Of a stretch of DNA of 64,000 nucleotides, positions 8,847 through 16,469 are shown piece after piece (positions within the stretch are counted from its first letter, which is position 1; the number at the start of each line of letters is the position of its first letter). The position numbers were made by a program, and so were the translations under genes. Under the pieces are notes generated by a model that saw only the letters and a program-made list of their open reading frames with translations, ran no database searches and was not told the origin of the DNA. This DNA comes from Betaproteobacteria bacterium HGW-Betaproteobacteria-16. GTDB taxonomy: Bacteria; Pseudomonadota; Gammaproteobacteria; Burkholderiales; Burkholderiaceae_C. The stretch lies in contig PHCQ01000001.1 of NCBI GenBank assembly GCA_002840835.1, positions 1-64,000 of the forward strand, written 5' to 3'.

Positions 8847-9782
8847 TCAGCCGATCAAGCGTGCCAAGGTAAGCAGAGCCAGCAGCAGCATCCACAGCAC
8901 CACGGTACGCCAGACCAGGCCGACGACGCCGCCCAGATGCGCCAGTTGCGGATCGGGCCGGAAGCTGCCGTCGGCCTGTGAAGCCAGCACCTCTTGCGGC
9001 GCCTGCGCGGCCAGGCGCACATTCAGCGCGCCAGCCGTGGCTGCCAGCACCACGCCGTCGCTGCCCGGTGCGTGGCGGGCCGCCTCGCTCCGCCAGTTCG
9101 CCACGGCTTCTTCAAAATTGCCCACGACCGCAAACCCCAGAGCGGTAGAGCGGGCTGGCACATAGTCAACCCATTGCCAGGCACGCGCCGCTGCCACCTG
9201 GAGCGCCACGCTCGGGGTGCCATCGACTCTTGCGCGCCAGTTGCGCGACACATACTCCGCCAGGCGGTAAAGCACTGCGCCCACCGGCCCCAGGCCCAGC
9301 ATCCAGAAGAAGACAAACGCGATCAATACCCCGAACACATGGCGATGGGCCGACACCACCGAGTGCTCGATCACCTGTCGCAACAATTCGGTGCGCGGCA
9401 GACTGTGAGCATCCACACGCAGCCAGTGGGCAAATTTCTCCCGGGCCGTCAGATCATCGCCACTCTCCAGCGCCTGACGAATGTCACTGAAATGGTGGCT
9501 GAACTGGCGGAATCCCAGAGTGACATACAGCACCCCCACGAGCCAGGCAAACCCCAGCAGCGGGTTGAGGGCATGGAGCCCCCAATGGGCCAGACCGGCC
9601 ACCGCAGCTGGCACGCCCACCGCAAGCAACCACGCCAGCCAGCCGTGCGCCGACTCGCCTGCATCGAGGTTGCGTCGCACCAGCCTCACCCAGCCGCGCA
9701 TGGCGCCGTGCACCGGGTTGTCGTACGCCAAGGGACGCGCCTGCTCCAGCAACAAGGCAATGAGGATGGCAAAGAAACTCAT
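8847..9782 (-). CDS. CobD/CbiB-family (AmpE-like) integral membrane protein
   Basis: A 311-residue protein with the CobD/CbiB layout: an N-terminal helix starting MSFFAILIALLLEQ, further helices around 50-100, a cytoplasmic loop rich in charged residues, helices near 165-190 and a C-terminal helix. True CobD makes adenosylcobinamide phosphate. No other cobalamin gene is nearby, and this position next to NUDIX and rplS suggests the housekeeping homologue, whose function is not established. The start at 9782 is preferred; the open frame extends upstream into the NUDIX gene. It follows NUDIX by 31 bp, so the two are likely cotranscribed. Confidence 0.75.
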   Translation of the reverse strand: MSFFAILIALLLEQARPLAYDNPVHGAMRGWVRLVRRNLDAGESAHGWLAWLLAVGVPAAVAGLAHWGLHALNPLLGFAWLVGVLYVTLGFRQFSHHFSDIRQALESGDDLTAREKFAHWLRVDAHSLPRTELLRQVIEHSVVSAHRHVFGVLIAFVFFWMLGLGPVGAVLYRLAEYVSRNWRARVDGTPSVALQVAAARAWQWVDYVPARSTALGFAVVGNFEEAVANWRSEAARHAPGSDGVVLAATAGALNVRLAAQAPQEVLASQADGSFRPDPQLAHLGGVVGLVWRTVVLWMLLLALLTLARLIG

Positions 9783-9813
9783 GGGTGCCATCATAGCGGT
9801 GGCACCCGGAACC

Positions 9814-10497
9814 TCAGGTGGACAGCAGACGGTAGAAATTGCGCAGCATGCCAGCCGTGGCACCCCAGATGAAACGCTCGCTGGGGCCATCCTGATAAGG
9901 CATCGAGTACCACTCGCGCACCACTCCCTCAAATTCGAACACGTGCCTGCGGTGATGAGCCGGGTCCATCAGGTACGCCAGTGGCACTTCAAACACGTCG
10001 GCCACCTCAAAGGGGTTCGGTTGCGGCAAAAAATCAGGCTGTACCAGTGCGACGACCGGTGTGATGACAAACGCGCTACCAGTGGTGTACACCGGCAAGG
10101 TGCCCAGCACTTCAATGGCGCCTGGGGACAAACCGATCTCTTCATGCGCCTCTCGCAACGCGGTGGCCGTGGCATCGGCGTCCTCCGCATCCACCTTGCC
10201 GCCTGGCAAGGCGATCTGGCCTGAATGGGTGGACAAGTGCGTTGTTCGTTGGGTCAGGATCAAAGTGAGACGGTCCCTCATCACCAACGGCAGCAACACG
10301 GCCGCATGTGCCGTTTCGCGATTCATGAACTTTTGCTCGCGATGCACTTCCGGTGTCCACACCGGTGGGCTGGCAAAAAGCTTGCGCAAACCATCAGGCG
10401 TCATCCGGTCGGCATGGGCGGGGCGCAGACCATGGTCATCGTCCCGCACCAGCACGGGCACGGCACGGGGATCGAACTGAGGCAGCAACTGGGTCAT
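9814..10497 (-). CDS. CoA pyrophosphatase, NUDIX hydrolase
   Basis: A 227-residue NUDIX protein. The Nudix box GGKVDAEDADATATALREAHEEIGL lies near residues 98-122: the G-x5-E region carries an Asp/Glu variation, while the REAHEEIG core is intact. The preceding LTQRTTHLSTHSGQIALPGG is the hallmark of CoA/acyl-CoA diphosphatases (NudL type), which hydrolyse CoA to 3',5'-ADP and phosphopantetheine. The start ATG 10497 (MTQLLPQFDP) is chosen because the upstream frame shows no conservation-like pattern. It lies beyond the rplS terminator, so its promoter should be in 10498-10613. Confidence 0.9.
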   Translation of the reverse strand: MTQLLPQFDPRAVPVLVRDDDHGLRPAHADRMTPDGLRKLFASPPVWTPEVHREQKFMNRETAHAAVLLPLVMRDRLTLILTQRTTHLSTHSGQIALPGGKVDAEDADATATALREAHEEIGLSPGAIEVLGTLPVYTTGSAFVITPVVALVQPDFLPQPNPFEVADVFEVPLAYLMDPAHHRRHVFEFEGVVREWYSMPYQDGPSERFIWGATAGMLRNFYRLLST

Positions 10498-10610
10498 GGA
10501 AAGCGTGAGATCACTAAGCGACGCATTGATTCTGGCCCAACATCGCACAACTGCATCCTGGTAACGGGGAGCAGCCCTACCCACTGGCAGCGGAAATGGA
10601 TACACCCAGA

Positions 10611-10638
10611 AAAAAAGGCCGCTCGGAGAGCGGCCTTT
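10611..10638 (-). terminator. Intrinsic terminator of rplS
   Basis: Perfect inverted repeat AAAGGCCGCT / AGCGGCCTTT (10614-10623 and 10629-10638) with a 5-nt loop. On the minus strand it is followed by a run of T. It lies 35 bp past the rplS stop. Confidence 0.9.
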
Positions 10639-10672
10639 CAGCGGGGACAAGGGGCCACCAATGGCCCGCTCA

Positions 10673-11029
10673 TCACGCGCCCAGCTTTTCCTTGATGCGT
10701 GCCGACTTGCCGCTGCGCTCACGCAGGTAGTAAAGCTTGGCACGGCGCACGTCACCACGGCGCTTGACTTCGATCTTGGCAATGCGGGGGCTGTACAGCG
10801 GGAAGGTCCGCTCGACGCCTTCGCCGTTGGAGATCTTGCGAACGATGAAGCTGGAGTTCAAGCCACGGTTGCGACGGGCAATCACCACGCCTTCGTAGGC
10901 CTGCACACGCTTGCGGGTGCCTTCCACCACGTTCACGCTCACGATGACGGTGTCACCTGGGGCAAACGGGGGAATGTCTTTGTTCAAACGAGCAATTTCT
11001 TCTTGCTCAAGGGTCTGGATGAGGTTCAT
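10673..11029 (-). CDS. rplS: 50S ribosomal protein L19
   Basis: A 118-residue protein starting [12 protein letters not shown], with the L19 core [26 protein letters not shown] and the R-rich [21 protein letters not shown] segment. It lies at the 30S-50S interface. The in-frame ATG seven codons upstream (11050) is rejected because L19 proteins begin at the MNLI position. It is the last gene of the rpsP operon, with its own probable promoter in the 150-bp gap after trmD. Confidence 0.97.
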   Translation of the reverse strand: MNLIQTLEQEEIARLNKDIPPFAPGDTVIVSVNVVEGTRKRVQAYEGVVIARRNRGLNSSFIVRKISNGEGVERTFPLYSPRIAKIEVKRRGDVRRAKLYYLRERSGKSARIKEKLGA

Positions 11030-11179
11030 GGTTTCCTGATTCACGATCATGCCCGCGCTGCACTAAAGGCCACGAATCCGGCAGGGGCCCTGTCCAGTGG
11101 ATCCCTGAAACAGGGATTCCATTGCGGGCTGGCCCGGTCACGGCGGCCGGTCAGAGGATCGAAAAGCCTTTGATTATAG
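11030..11179 (-). promoter_or_regulatory. rplS leader with internal promoter
   Basis: A consensus TATAAT on the minus strand (11178 down to 11173) sits directly after the trmD stop, with TTTCCT about 17 bp upstream as a poor -35. A start near 11166 would give a leader of about 137 nt. The leader contains a perfect 7-bp hairpin, ATCCCTG-AAA-CAGGGAT (11101-11117). This would allow L19 synthesis apart from the weakly expressed trmD, or autoregulation (inference). Confidence 0.5.
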
Positions 11180-11950
11180 CTATTTGCGGGAACGCAGGAA
11201 AGCCTCGTCCTGCTTGCTCAGCGCACCATGGGCGCGCGCTTGGTCGAGAAGGTCCGGTCGCAGGCTGGCGGTGAGGGCCAGGCTCTGCTCGCGGCGGTAA
11301 CGCGCGATGCGTTCATGGTGGCCGCCCAGCAACACTTCGGGAGCCTGCATCGGGCCGTTGGGCCCGTGCCAGACCTCCGGACGAGTGTGGTGCGGGCTGT
11401 CCAGCAAGCCATCAAGAGCGGGATTGAAGCTGTCCTGCTGATGACTGCCTTCGTCGCTGAGCACACCAGGCTGCAGGCGGGCCACGGCATCGAGCAATGC
11501 CATGGCAGGAATCTCGCCACCTGAAAGCACGAAGTCGCCAAGGCTGATCTGGATGTCGACACAGGCGTCGACGAAGCGCTGATCCACCCCCTCGTACCGG
11601 CCACACACCAGCACGGCGCCCTCCCCCTCCGCCCAGGACTCGACGCCCGAGTGTGAAAGGCGTTCGCCTGTGGGCGTGAACATCACCACCGGGGCCAGTT
11701 GGTCTGGCGGGTCGCCCCGGTCTGAGCGAACTGCCTGCAGGCACTGCCAGAGAGGCTCGGCCATCATGACCATGCCGGGGCCGCCACCAAAAGGTCGGTC
11801 GTCCACCCGTCGGTACTGGCCTTCGGCAAAGTCCCTGAGGTTCCAGAGCCGCACGTTCACCATGCCGCCTTCGAAAGCCCGCCGGTTGATGCCACTCTTG
11901 AAGAAGGGCTCAAACAGTTCGGGAAACAGGGTGATGACGTCGAATCGCAT
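11180..11950 (-). CDS. trmD: tRNA (guanine-N1)-methyltransferase, m1G37
   Basis: A 256-residue SPOUT methyltransferase that forms m1G37 next to the anticodon, preventing +1 frameshifting. The start MRFDVITLFPELF is the usual N-terminus; nine further in-frame codons upstream overlap rimM and are ignored. The trefoil-knot AdoMet site is visible as VCGRYEGVDQRF and LSGGEIPAM. The C-terminal helical domain carries the HHTRPEVW motif. It follows rimM by 23 bp. Confidence 0.97.
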   Translation of the reverse strand: MRFDVITLFPELFEPFFKSGINRRAFEGGMVNVRLWNLRDFAEGQYRRVDDRPFGGGPGMVMMAEPLWQCLQAVRSDRGDPPDQLAPVVMFTPTGERLSHSGVESWAEGEGAVLVCGRYEGVDQRFVDACVDIQISLGDFVLSGGEIPAMALLDAVARLQPGVLSDEGSHQQDSFNPALDGLLDSPHHTRPEVWHGPNGPMQAPEVLLGGHHERIARYRREQSLALTASLRPDLLDQARAHGALSKQDEAFLRSRK

Positions 11951-11973
11951 CAGGGTATTGTCCCCCTGGAGAT

Positions 11974-12573
11974 TCAATAGTCTTTTTGCCAGTCGACGGT
12001 GATGCGGCGGGTGACCCGATCCACATCGTCCACGTAGGCAGAGACGAAAGGAATCATGCGCTCGGCCGCCTGCTCAACACCATCGACGGTGTCGGTGTAT
12101 TCGAGCACCAGCACGGCGTTGGGGCCGGTCGACATCAGGTCGCGCACCACGCCCATGTGCTCGCCTTCGCGGTTGACCACATCGAGGCCAATCAGGTCGA
12201 CCCAGTAGTACTCGCCTTCGGGTGTGGGCGGGAACACGCTGCGCGGCACGAAAATGCGAACACCCTTGAGCGCTTCGGCGGCGCTGCGGTCGTCCATGCC
12301 CTCAAACCGGGCAACCACGCCGTCCGCATGCATCTTGATGTCTGCCACGGTGACAGACACGCAGCCGGAAAACGCCGAAAAGCCACGCGCGAAGCGGGCT
12401 TCGGGTGGCTGAAGAAACCATTGGGGGGAGGCAAACAGCGCTTGGGTATCGGTGCTGTGGGGATGGATGCGCATCCACCCCTTGATGCCCCATGCCTCCT
12501 GGATGCGCCCCAGTTCGACGGCATCGTCCGGAAGGACCGATGCGGCGAAGGGCGCGGGCAATGGGCTGCTCAC
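11974..12573 (-). CDS. rimM: 16S rRNA processing protein RimM
   Basis: A 199-residue 30S maturation factor that binds S19. It has an N-terminal RimM beta-barrel (ELGRIQEAWGIKGWMRIHP, about 20-110) followed by the PRC-type barrel (YYWVDLIGLDVVNREGEHMGVV, about 115-185). The start is GTG 12573, 27 bp downstream of rpsP. An N-terminal extension of about 18 residues precedes the conserved core. Confidence 0.95.
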   Translation of the reverse strand: MSSPLPAPFAASVLPDDAVELGRIQEAWGIKGWMRIHPHSTDTQALFASPQWFLQPPEARFARGFSAFSGCVSVTVADIKMHADGVVARFEGMDDRSAAEALKGVRIFVPRSVFPPTPEGEYYWVDLIGLDVVNREGEHMGVVRDLMSTGPNAVLVLEYTDTVDGVEQAAERMIPFVSAYVDDVDRVTRRITVDWQKDY

Positions 12574-12600
12574 CAGAATTTCACCGGAGCAGCCCGAGGA

Positions 12601-12855
12601 TCAGGCGGCGGCCTTTTCGGCGTTCTGCTTGACCAGACGGGCCACTGTGTCGGACGGGGTGGCGCCCACGCCGGTCCAGTAGGTCAGGCGGTCCATGGCG
12701 ATACGCAGAGGCTCTTCACCACCGCGGGCCAGCGGGTTGTAGAAACCGATGCGCTCGATGAAGCGGCCATCACGGCGATTGCGCTTGTCGGCAACCACGA
12801 TGTTGTAGAACGGACGGGCTTTTGCACCGCCGCGGGAAAGTCGGATGACGACCAT
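12601..12855 (-). CDS. rpsP: 30S ribosomal protein S16
   Basis: An 84-residue protein with the family start [20 protein letters not shown] and the conserved [15 protein letters not shown]. It binds 16S rRNA early in 30S assembly. AAGGA lies 6 nt before the ATG. First gene of rpsP-rimM-trmD-rplS; the order is the classical proteobacterial one. Confidence 0.98.
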   Translation of the reverse strand: MVVIRLSRGGAKARPFYNIVVADKRNRRDGRFIERIGFYNPLARGGEEPLRIAMDRLTYWTGVGATPSDTVARLVKQNAEKAAA

Positions 12856-13016
12856 GATTTATCCTTCGGGTGGAGAGGTACCAAAATCGGTACTTCACCG
12901 GGTTCTTGCGGGATGCAACACATCCGACACAACAACCCGCTTGATTGCAGCGCTTGAGACACACGACTGACCACCCGGCCAGCGAAACGCCACAAAGCCT
13001 GCGATTATAGCCCGTG
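12856..13016 (-). promoter_or_regulatory. rpsP operon promoter and leader
   Basis: Perfect TATAAT on the minus strand at 13009 down to 13004. The -35 side is weak (TTTGGT or TTGGTT with 15-16 bp spacing). A start near 12997 gives a leader of about 140 nt, which contains complementary CGGGTT and AACCCG stretches. The divergent GNAT gene starts at 13066. Confidence 0.6.
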
Positions 13017-13065
13017 CGGCTGAAAACCAAACGCCGTCCGACCGAACTTCACCTGAACCACATCC

Positions 13066-13605
13066 ATGCCGCTCATTCGTCCCAGCGTCGACACCGATCT
13101 TGACGCCATTACCCGCATTTACGGTCACCACGTGCTCCATGGCACAGGCACGTTCGAAACCACTCCGCCGACAGCTCAGGACATGGCCAGCCGCCGCGCC
13201 GACGTGCTTTCCAAGGGGTTGCCCTGGCTGGTGATGGAGGAAGGCGGGCAGGTGCAGGGGTTTGCCTACGGCAACTGGTTCAAGCCACGCCCTGCCTACC
13301 GTTTCTCGGTCGAAGACTCGATCTACATGGCGCCCGAATCGGCGGGCAAGGGATGGGGGCGCGCCCTGCTGGCCGAACTGATGGCAGCTTTCGAACGCGC
13401 TGGCGCCCGCAAGGTGATGGCCGTGATCGGCGATTCGGGCAATGCGGGCTCGATCGGTGTTCACAAAGCGCTGGGCTTTGAGCACGTGGGCGTCGTGCAG
13501 TCGTGCGGCTGGAAGTTCGACCGCTGGCTTGATATCGTCCTGATGCAGAAGAGCCTGGGGCCAGGCGACACCACCCCACCGACCGACACCGAAAGCCGGC
13601 AGTGA
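13066..13605 (+). CDS. GNAT N-acetyltransferase, phosphinothricin acetyltransferase-like
   Basis: A 179-residue acetyl-CoA-dependent transferase of the Pat/Bar subgroup. Visible features are IRPSVDTDLDAITRIYGHHV at the start, the TFET strand, YRFSVEDSIYM, the acetyl-CoA loop GKGWGRALL (motif A), and GSIGVHKALGFEHVGVVQSCGWKFDRW, which is typical of the PPT/methionine sulfoximine group. Actual substrates are often amino-acid analogues such as methionine sulfone. The stop overlaps the next gene's GTG. Confidence 0.88.
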   Translation: MPLIRPSVDTDLDAITRIYGHHVLHGTGTFETTPPTAQDMASRRADVLSKGLPWLVMEEGGQVQGFAYGNWFKPRPAYRFSVEDSIYMAPESAGKGWGRALLAELMAAFERAGARKVMAVIGDSGNAGSIGVHKALGFEHVGVVQSCGWKFDRWLDIVLMQKSLGPGDTTPPTDTESRQ

Positions 13606-14072
13606 GCGCCGGTCGCAAGAACAAGACGCTGGCCGTCTGGCTCGCGTTGCTGGGTGGCACGCTCGGCCTGCACCGCTTCTACCTGCGTGGTCTGGGCGAT
13701 TGGGTGGGCTGGCTTCACCCGGTTCCCGCTGCCCTCGGCTGGTGGGGTGTGGACCGCGTGCTCGCCTACGGACAGGACGATAAACTCTCCTGGGTGCTGA
13801 TTCCTTTGCTGGGCATCACGGTGGCGGCCAGTTGCCTGATGGCGATCATCTATGCACTGACCGAAAAGGAAAAATGGAACCAGCAGTTCAACCCGACGCT
13901 TGCGGCAGACGCCAGCTCTGGCGCAACGAACTGGCTGACCATCGGCGCACTGGTGTTTGCCCTGCTGCTGGGCACCATCGCCTTCATGGGCAGCTTGGCC
14001 TTCGGCGTTCAGCGGTACTTTGAGTACCAGATCGAAGAGGCGCGAAAGATCAGTCAGCCCGAAGACGATTGA
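13602..14072 (+). CDS. TM2-domain membrane protein
   Basis: A 156-residue inner-membrane protein starting at GTG 13602, which overlaps the GNAT stop (GTGA). The TM2 fingerprint is seen near the N-terminus: KTLAVWLALLGGTLGLHRFYLRG, a glycine-rich hairpin of two helices. A further pair of helices follows at about 60-85 and 108-135, and the C-terminal tail is acidic. No biochemical role is established for bacterial TM2 proteins. Confidence 0.7.
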   Translation: MSAGRKNKTLAVWLALLGGTLGLHRFYLRGLGDWVGWLHPVPAALGWWGVDRVLAYGQDDKLSWVLIPLLGITVAASCLMAIIYALTEKEKWNQQFNPTLAADASSGATNWLTIGALVFALLLGTIAFMGSLAFGVQRYFEYQIEEARKISQPEDD

Positions 14073-14103
14073 GGCGAAAAAGGCAACGCGGGGGCAGCCC
14101 AAG

Positions 14104-15057
14104 CTACAAGAAGGACATCACCAGCATCACCAGGCTGAGCGTCAACAGCGCTGCGACAGTGGACACGCCCATGCTGGCGGTCGTGGTCTCCTGGGCGACC
14201 TCGTAGCGCTGGGCGAACAGGAAGACATTGGCCCCAGTGGGCAGCGCTGCGGCCACGACCATCACCGTTAATGGCAAGCCAGTGATGCCGAATGCCCAGG
14301 CGCTGACGCCGACCATCACGGGCAACACCAGGTTCTTGGACAGCGTGGCCCAGAGCGCCGATTGCCAATGGCCGGTGAGCGGTGTGCGCGCCAGCGTGAT
14401 GCCCACCAGTACCAGCGCGATGGGACCAAAGGCATTGCCCAGCAATTGCAGGGGGCGGTCGATGACCGTGGGCAAGGTCCACCCGGTCTGTGCAAACAGC
14501 AGACCGCACACGATCGGCAGGGGCACCGGATGGATCAACGCGCTCTTGAAGGCTGACCATGTGGTGGCCAGGAGATGGGGTTGCTCGACACCCGCTTGCC
14601 GATTCTCGCGTGCCACCGCCAGTTCCAGCACCACCGTCGCGGTAGTCAGCAGCAGCAGCGCATGTACCGACACCAGGGTGAGCAATGTCACCAGGCCGGC
14701 TTTGCCATACGCCAGTTCCACCAGCGTGATGCCGATCATCACCATGTTGGAAAACACGCCGGTGAGTGCCAGCACCACACTGCGGCGGTTGAAGCCTCGC
14801 CACCCGATCAACACCGCCAGCAGCAAACCGGCCGCCAGAAAATAGGCCAGCAGCGGCTTGAGGTCGAGCTCTTCGAACCGCACCGCACTCATGGTTCGAA
14901 ACAGCAGTGCAGGAATCAGCAGCAGAAAGACCAGATTGGACAGGTCCTTGATGGCGGCATCGCGGATCCATTGCAGGCGCCCCGCCATGAAGCCCAGCGC
15001 AACAAGCAGAAAGACCGGGGTAAGGGAGGCAACGACGGGATGGGCAGAAAGATTCAC
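14104..15057 (-). CDS. AEC family transporter (auxin efflux carrier-like)
   Basis: A 317-residue, roughly ten-helix permease of the AEC/BART superfamily, with SLTPVFLLVALGFMAGR at the start, the FSNMVMIGITLVELAYG central segment and LPTGANVFLFAQRYEV in the C-terminal half, a well-conserved family motif. Relatives export malate, malonate or auxin-like acids. The substrate here is unknown. The start is GTG 15057. It is convergent with the TM2 gene and downstream of the TetR gene on the same strand. Confidence 0.88.
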   Translation of the reverse strand: MNLSAHPVVASLTPVFLLVALGFMAGRLQWIRDAAIKDLSNLVFLLLIPALLFRTMSAVRFEELDLKPLLAYFLAAGLLLAVLIGWRGFNRRSVVLALTGVFSNMVMIGITLVELAYGKAGLVTLLTLVSVHALLLLTTATVVLELAVARENRQAGVEQPHLLATTWSAFKSALIHPVPLPIVCGLLFAQTGWTLPTVIDRPLQLLGNAFGPIALVLVGITLARTPLTGHWQSALWATLSKNLVLPVMVGVSAWAFGITGLPLTVMVVAAALPTGANVFLFAQRYEVAQETTTASMGVSTVAALLTLSLVMLVMSFL

Positions 15058-15130
15058 CCGGCGATGTTAAGGCTGTCCACAACGTGGGGCCTTCAGGAGG
15101 GTTGATCCAGGGCACACCGGCGTGAACCAG

Positions 15131-15751
15131 TCACGCCGGTAGCGGCTCACCCAGCATGTAGCGCGCGAAGTGAGCCAGCGATTCCCGCATGAACTGGCGC
15201 CGCTCCCGCACCCCCGGACATCGCTGCCCCACCGGACCATCAACGATCAGGCAGGCAAGTCCGTGCACCTGCGCCCAGTAGATATTGGCAAGCCCTTGAC
15301 TGTCCGTTTCGCCATGCTGCAAACGCACCATGCGCTCGAGTTCGGCGTGGGCCCGATCACCCGCCTCTTGTGCCGCCGGGAATCTGGATGGGTCGCAAAC
15401 TTCCGGACGAAACATGATGCGGAAGATGCCAGGGCGATCGATCGCAAAACCGACATAGGCCTGGCCCGACTCGATCAGCACCTCATGCCGCTCGGCGTTG
15501 ACGCTGCGCTGGTTGGCCCGTGCCAGGCGCCGGGCGAGCTCATCAAACCCCTGGGTCACCAGCTCGGCCAGGATGGTCTCTCTGTCAGTGAAGTGGTGGT
15601 AAGGGGCCTGGTGAGTGACACCACTGCGGCGAGCCACTTCGCGCATGGACAACGCCGCCAGTCCCTCGGTCTCCAGCAACTGTTCACTGGCATCCAGTAT
15701 GCGCTTGCGCAGGTCAGAGGTGGCAACAGGATCGGAGCGGCGTGAGGGCAT
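15131..15751 (-). CDS. TetR/AcrR family regulator (WHG-type C-terminal domain)
   Basis: A 206-residue repressor-type protein. The N-terminal helix-turn-helix reads LRKRILDASEQLLETEGLAALSMREVARRSGVTHQAPYHHF (about 12-55); the HQAPYHHF recognition helix and the C-terminal region (FRIMFRPEV, WAQVHGLACL) resemble TetR proteins with a WHG ligand domain. The start is taken as ATG 15751; ATG 15775 is possible. It is divergent from the two-gene membrane operon, and the two palindromes between them are the obvious operators. Confidence 0.88.
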   Translation of the reverse strand: MPSRRSDPVATSDLRKRILDASEQLLETEGLAALSMREVARRSGVTHQAPYHHFTDRETILAELVTQGFDELARRLARANQRSVNAERHEVLIESGQAYVGFAIDRPGIFRIMFRPEVCDPSRFPAAQEAGDRAHAELERMVRLQHGETDSQGLANIYWAQVHGLACLIVDGPVGQRCPGVRERRQFMRESLAHFARYMLGEPLPA

Positions 15752-15803
15752 GGTGAGGGTTCTTGTCAGACGCATCGAGGTGTCTGCAAATATGCCCGAA
15801 TGT

Positions 15804-15820
15804 ACTTGACACTGTCTATT
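15804..15820. promoter_or_regulatory. TetR operator candidate 1
   Basis: ACTTGACACTGTCTATT, differing at two of 17 positions from the perfect palindrome at 15842-15858. It contains the -35 hexamer TTGACA (15806-15811) of the rightward promoter, so a bound repressor would block RNA polymerase. Confidence 0.65.
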
Positions 15821-15834
15821 TTGGATTTTACGAT
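15806..15834 (+). promoter_or_regulatory. Sigma-70 promoter of the ABA4-like operon
   Basis: TTGACA (15806-15811), 17-bp spacer, TACGAT (15829-15834): a near-consensus promoter. Transcription would begin near 15841, at the edge of the second operator. Confidence 0.7.
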
Positions 15835-15841
15835 TGCGCCA

Positions 15842-15858
15842 ACTAGACACTGTCTAGT
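15842..15858. promoter_or_regulatory. TetR operator candidate 2 (perfect palindrome)
   Basis: ACTAGACA-C-TGTCTAGT, an exact 17-bp palindrome with 8-bp arms. Its centre is 38 bp from the centre of the first copy. It covers the predicted transcription start of the rightward operon and lies 91 bp from the regulator's ATG. Confidence 0.75.
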
Positions 15859-15903
15859 CATTCAACCAATCTTCAACCCGTTCACAAGCGGATCGGCAGA
15901 ACC

Positions 15904-16002
15904 ATGACCCGACTGATGCCCGACGTTCCCATTGCCAAACACCGCCCGCGTTCGTTCTGCCCTGTGGGCGATCCGCAGTGCCTCCCGAGGCGGTCGACAT
16001 GA
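15904..16002 (+). CDS. Possible 32-residue leader ORF
   Basis: An ATG-initiated 32-codon frame inside the leader of the ABA4-like gene. Its TGA overlaps that gene's ATG as ATGA. It is basic and proline-rich (MTRLMPDVPIAKHRPR...), with two cysteines and no recognisable motif; the ribosome site before it is weak. It could couple translation into the downstream gene or be chance. Not recognised. Confidence 0.2.
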   Translation: MTRLMPDVPIAKHRPRSFCPVGDPQCLPRRST

Positions 16003-16469
16003 CGCTTCTGACTTTCCTGGAGCCCGACACGGCGTTCGGCTGGACCAGCAGCGTCGCCCTGCTGGCCTGGATCGCACTGGTGCTTTCACCATCCAGGGCG
16101 GGCTGGACCCCCTGGGTATGGCGCATCACCGGTCGCGTGCTGCCTGTCGTCTTCGGCGTGGTCTATGTGGCCCTGCTGGCGCTTCACTGGCGCGGCGAGG
16201 GCGGCTTCAACAGCCTGGACGATGTGCGTGCCATGTTCGCCGTCTCCGGCGCCCTGACCGCTGGCTGGGTGCACTACCTGGCATTCGATCTGTTCGTGGG
16301 CACCTGGATCGCCGAGCGCAGCGCACGGCTCGGCCTGGGTCACCTCTGGGTCATCCCCTTGTTGTTGATGACCTTCATGTTTGGCCCGCTGGGTCTGCTG
16401 GCCTTCGTTCTGTTGCGAGCCCTGCGCGATCCGACTTCCCTCAAATGGCAACCTGGAGCAAGCTCATGA
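15999..16469 (+). CDS. ABA4-like (DUF4281) membrane protein
   Basis: A 156-residue four-helix inner-membrane protein. It resembles the ABA4/DUF4281 family: the AGWVHYLAFDLFVGTWI segment near 95-112 and MFGPLGLLAFVLLR near the C-terminus are characteristic. Plant ABA4 is needed for neoxanthin synthesis; the bacterial role is unknown. The start ATG 15999 is preferred over GTG 15978 because GAGG lies 8-9 nt upstream. The stop overlaps the next ATG (ATGA), so the two products are probably made together. Confidence 0.75.
   Translation: MTLLTFLEPDTAFGWTSSVALLAWIALVLSPSRAGWTPWVWRITGRVLPVVFGVVYVALLALHWRGEGGFNSLDDVRAMFAVSGALTAGWVHYLAFDLFVGTWIAERSARLGLGHLWVIPLLLMTFMFGPLGLLAFVLLRALRDPTSLKWQPGASS

Noticed and set aside
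8847-9782. Cobalamin biosynthesis locus
   Set aside because: Only a single CobD/CbiB-like protein is present, beside ribosomal genes, with no other cobalamin gene or riboswitch seen.
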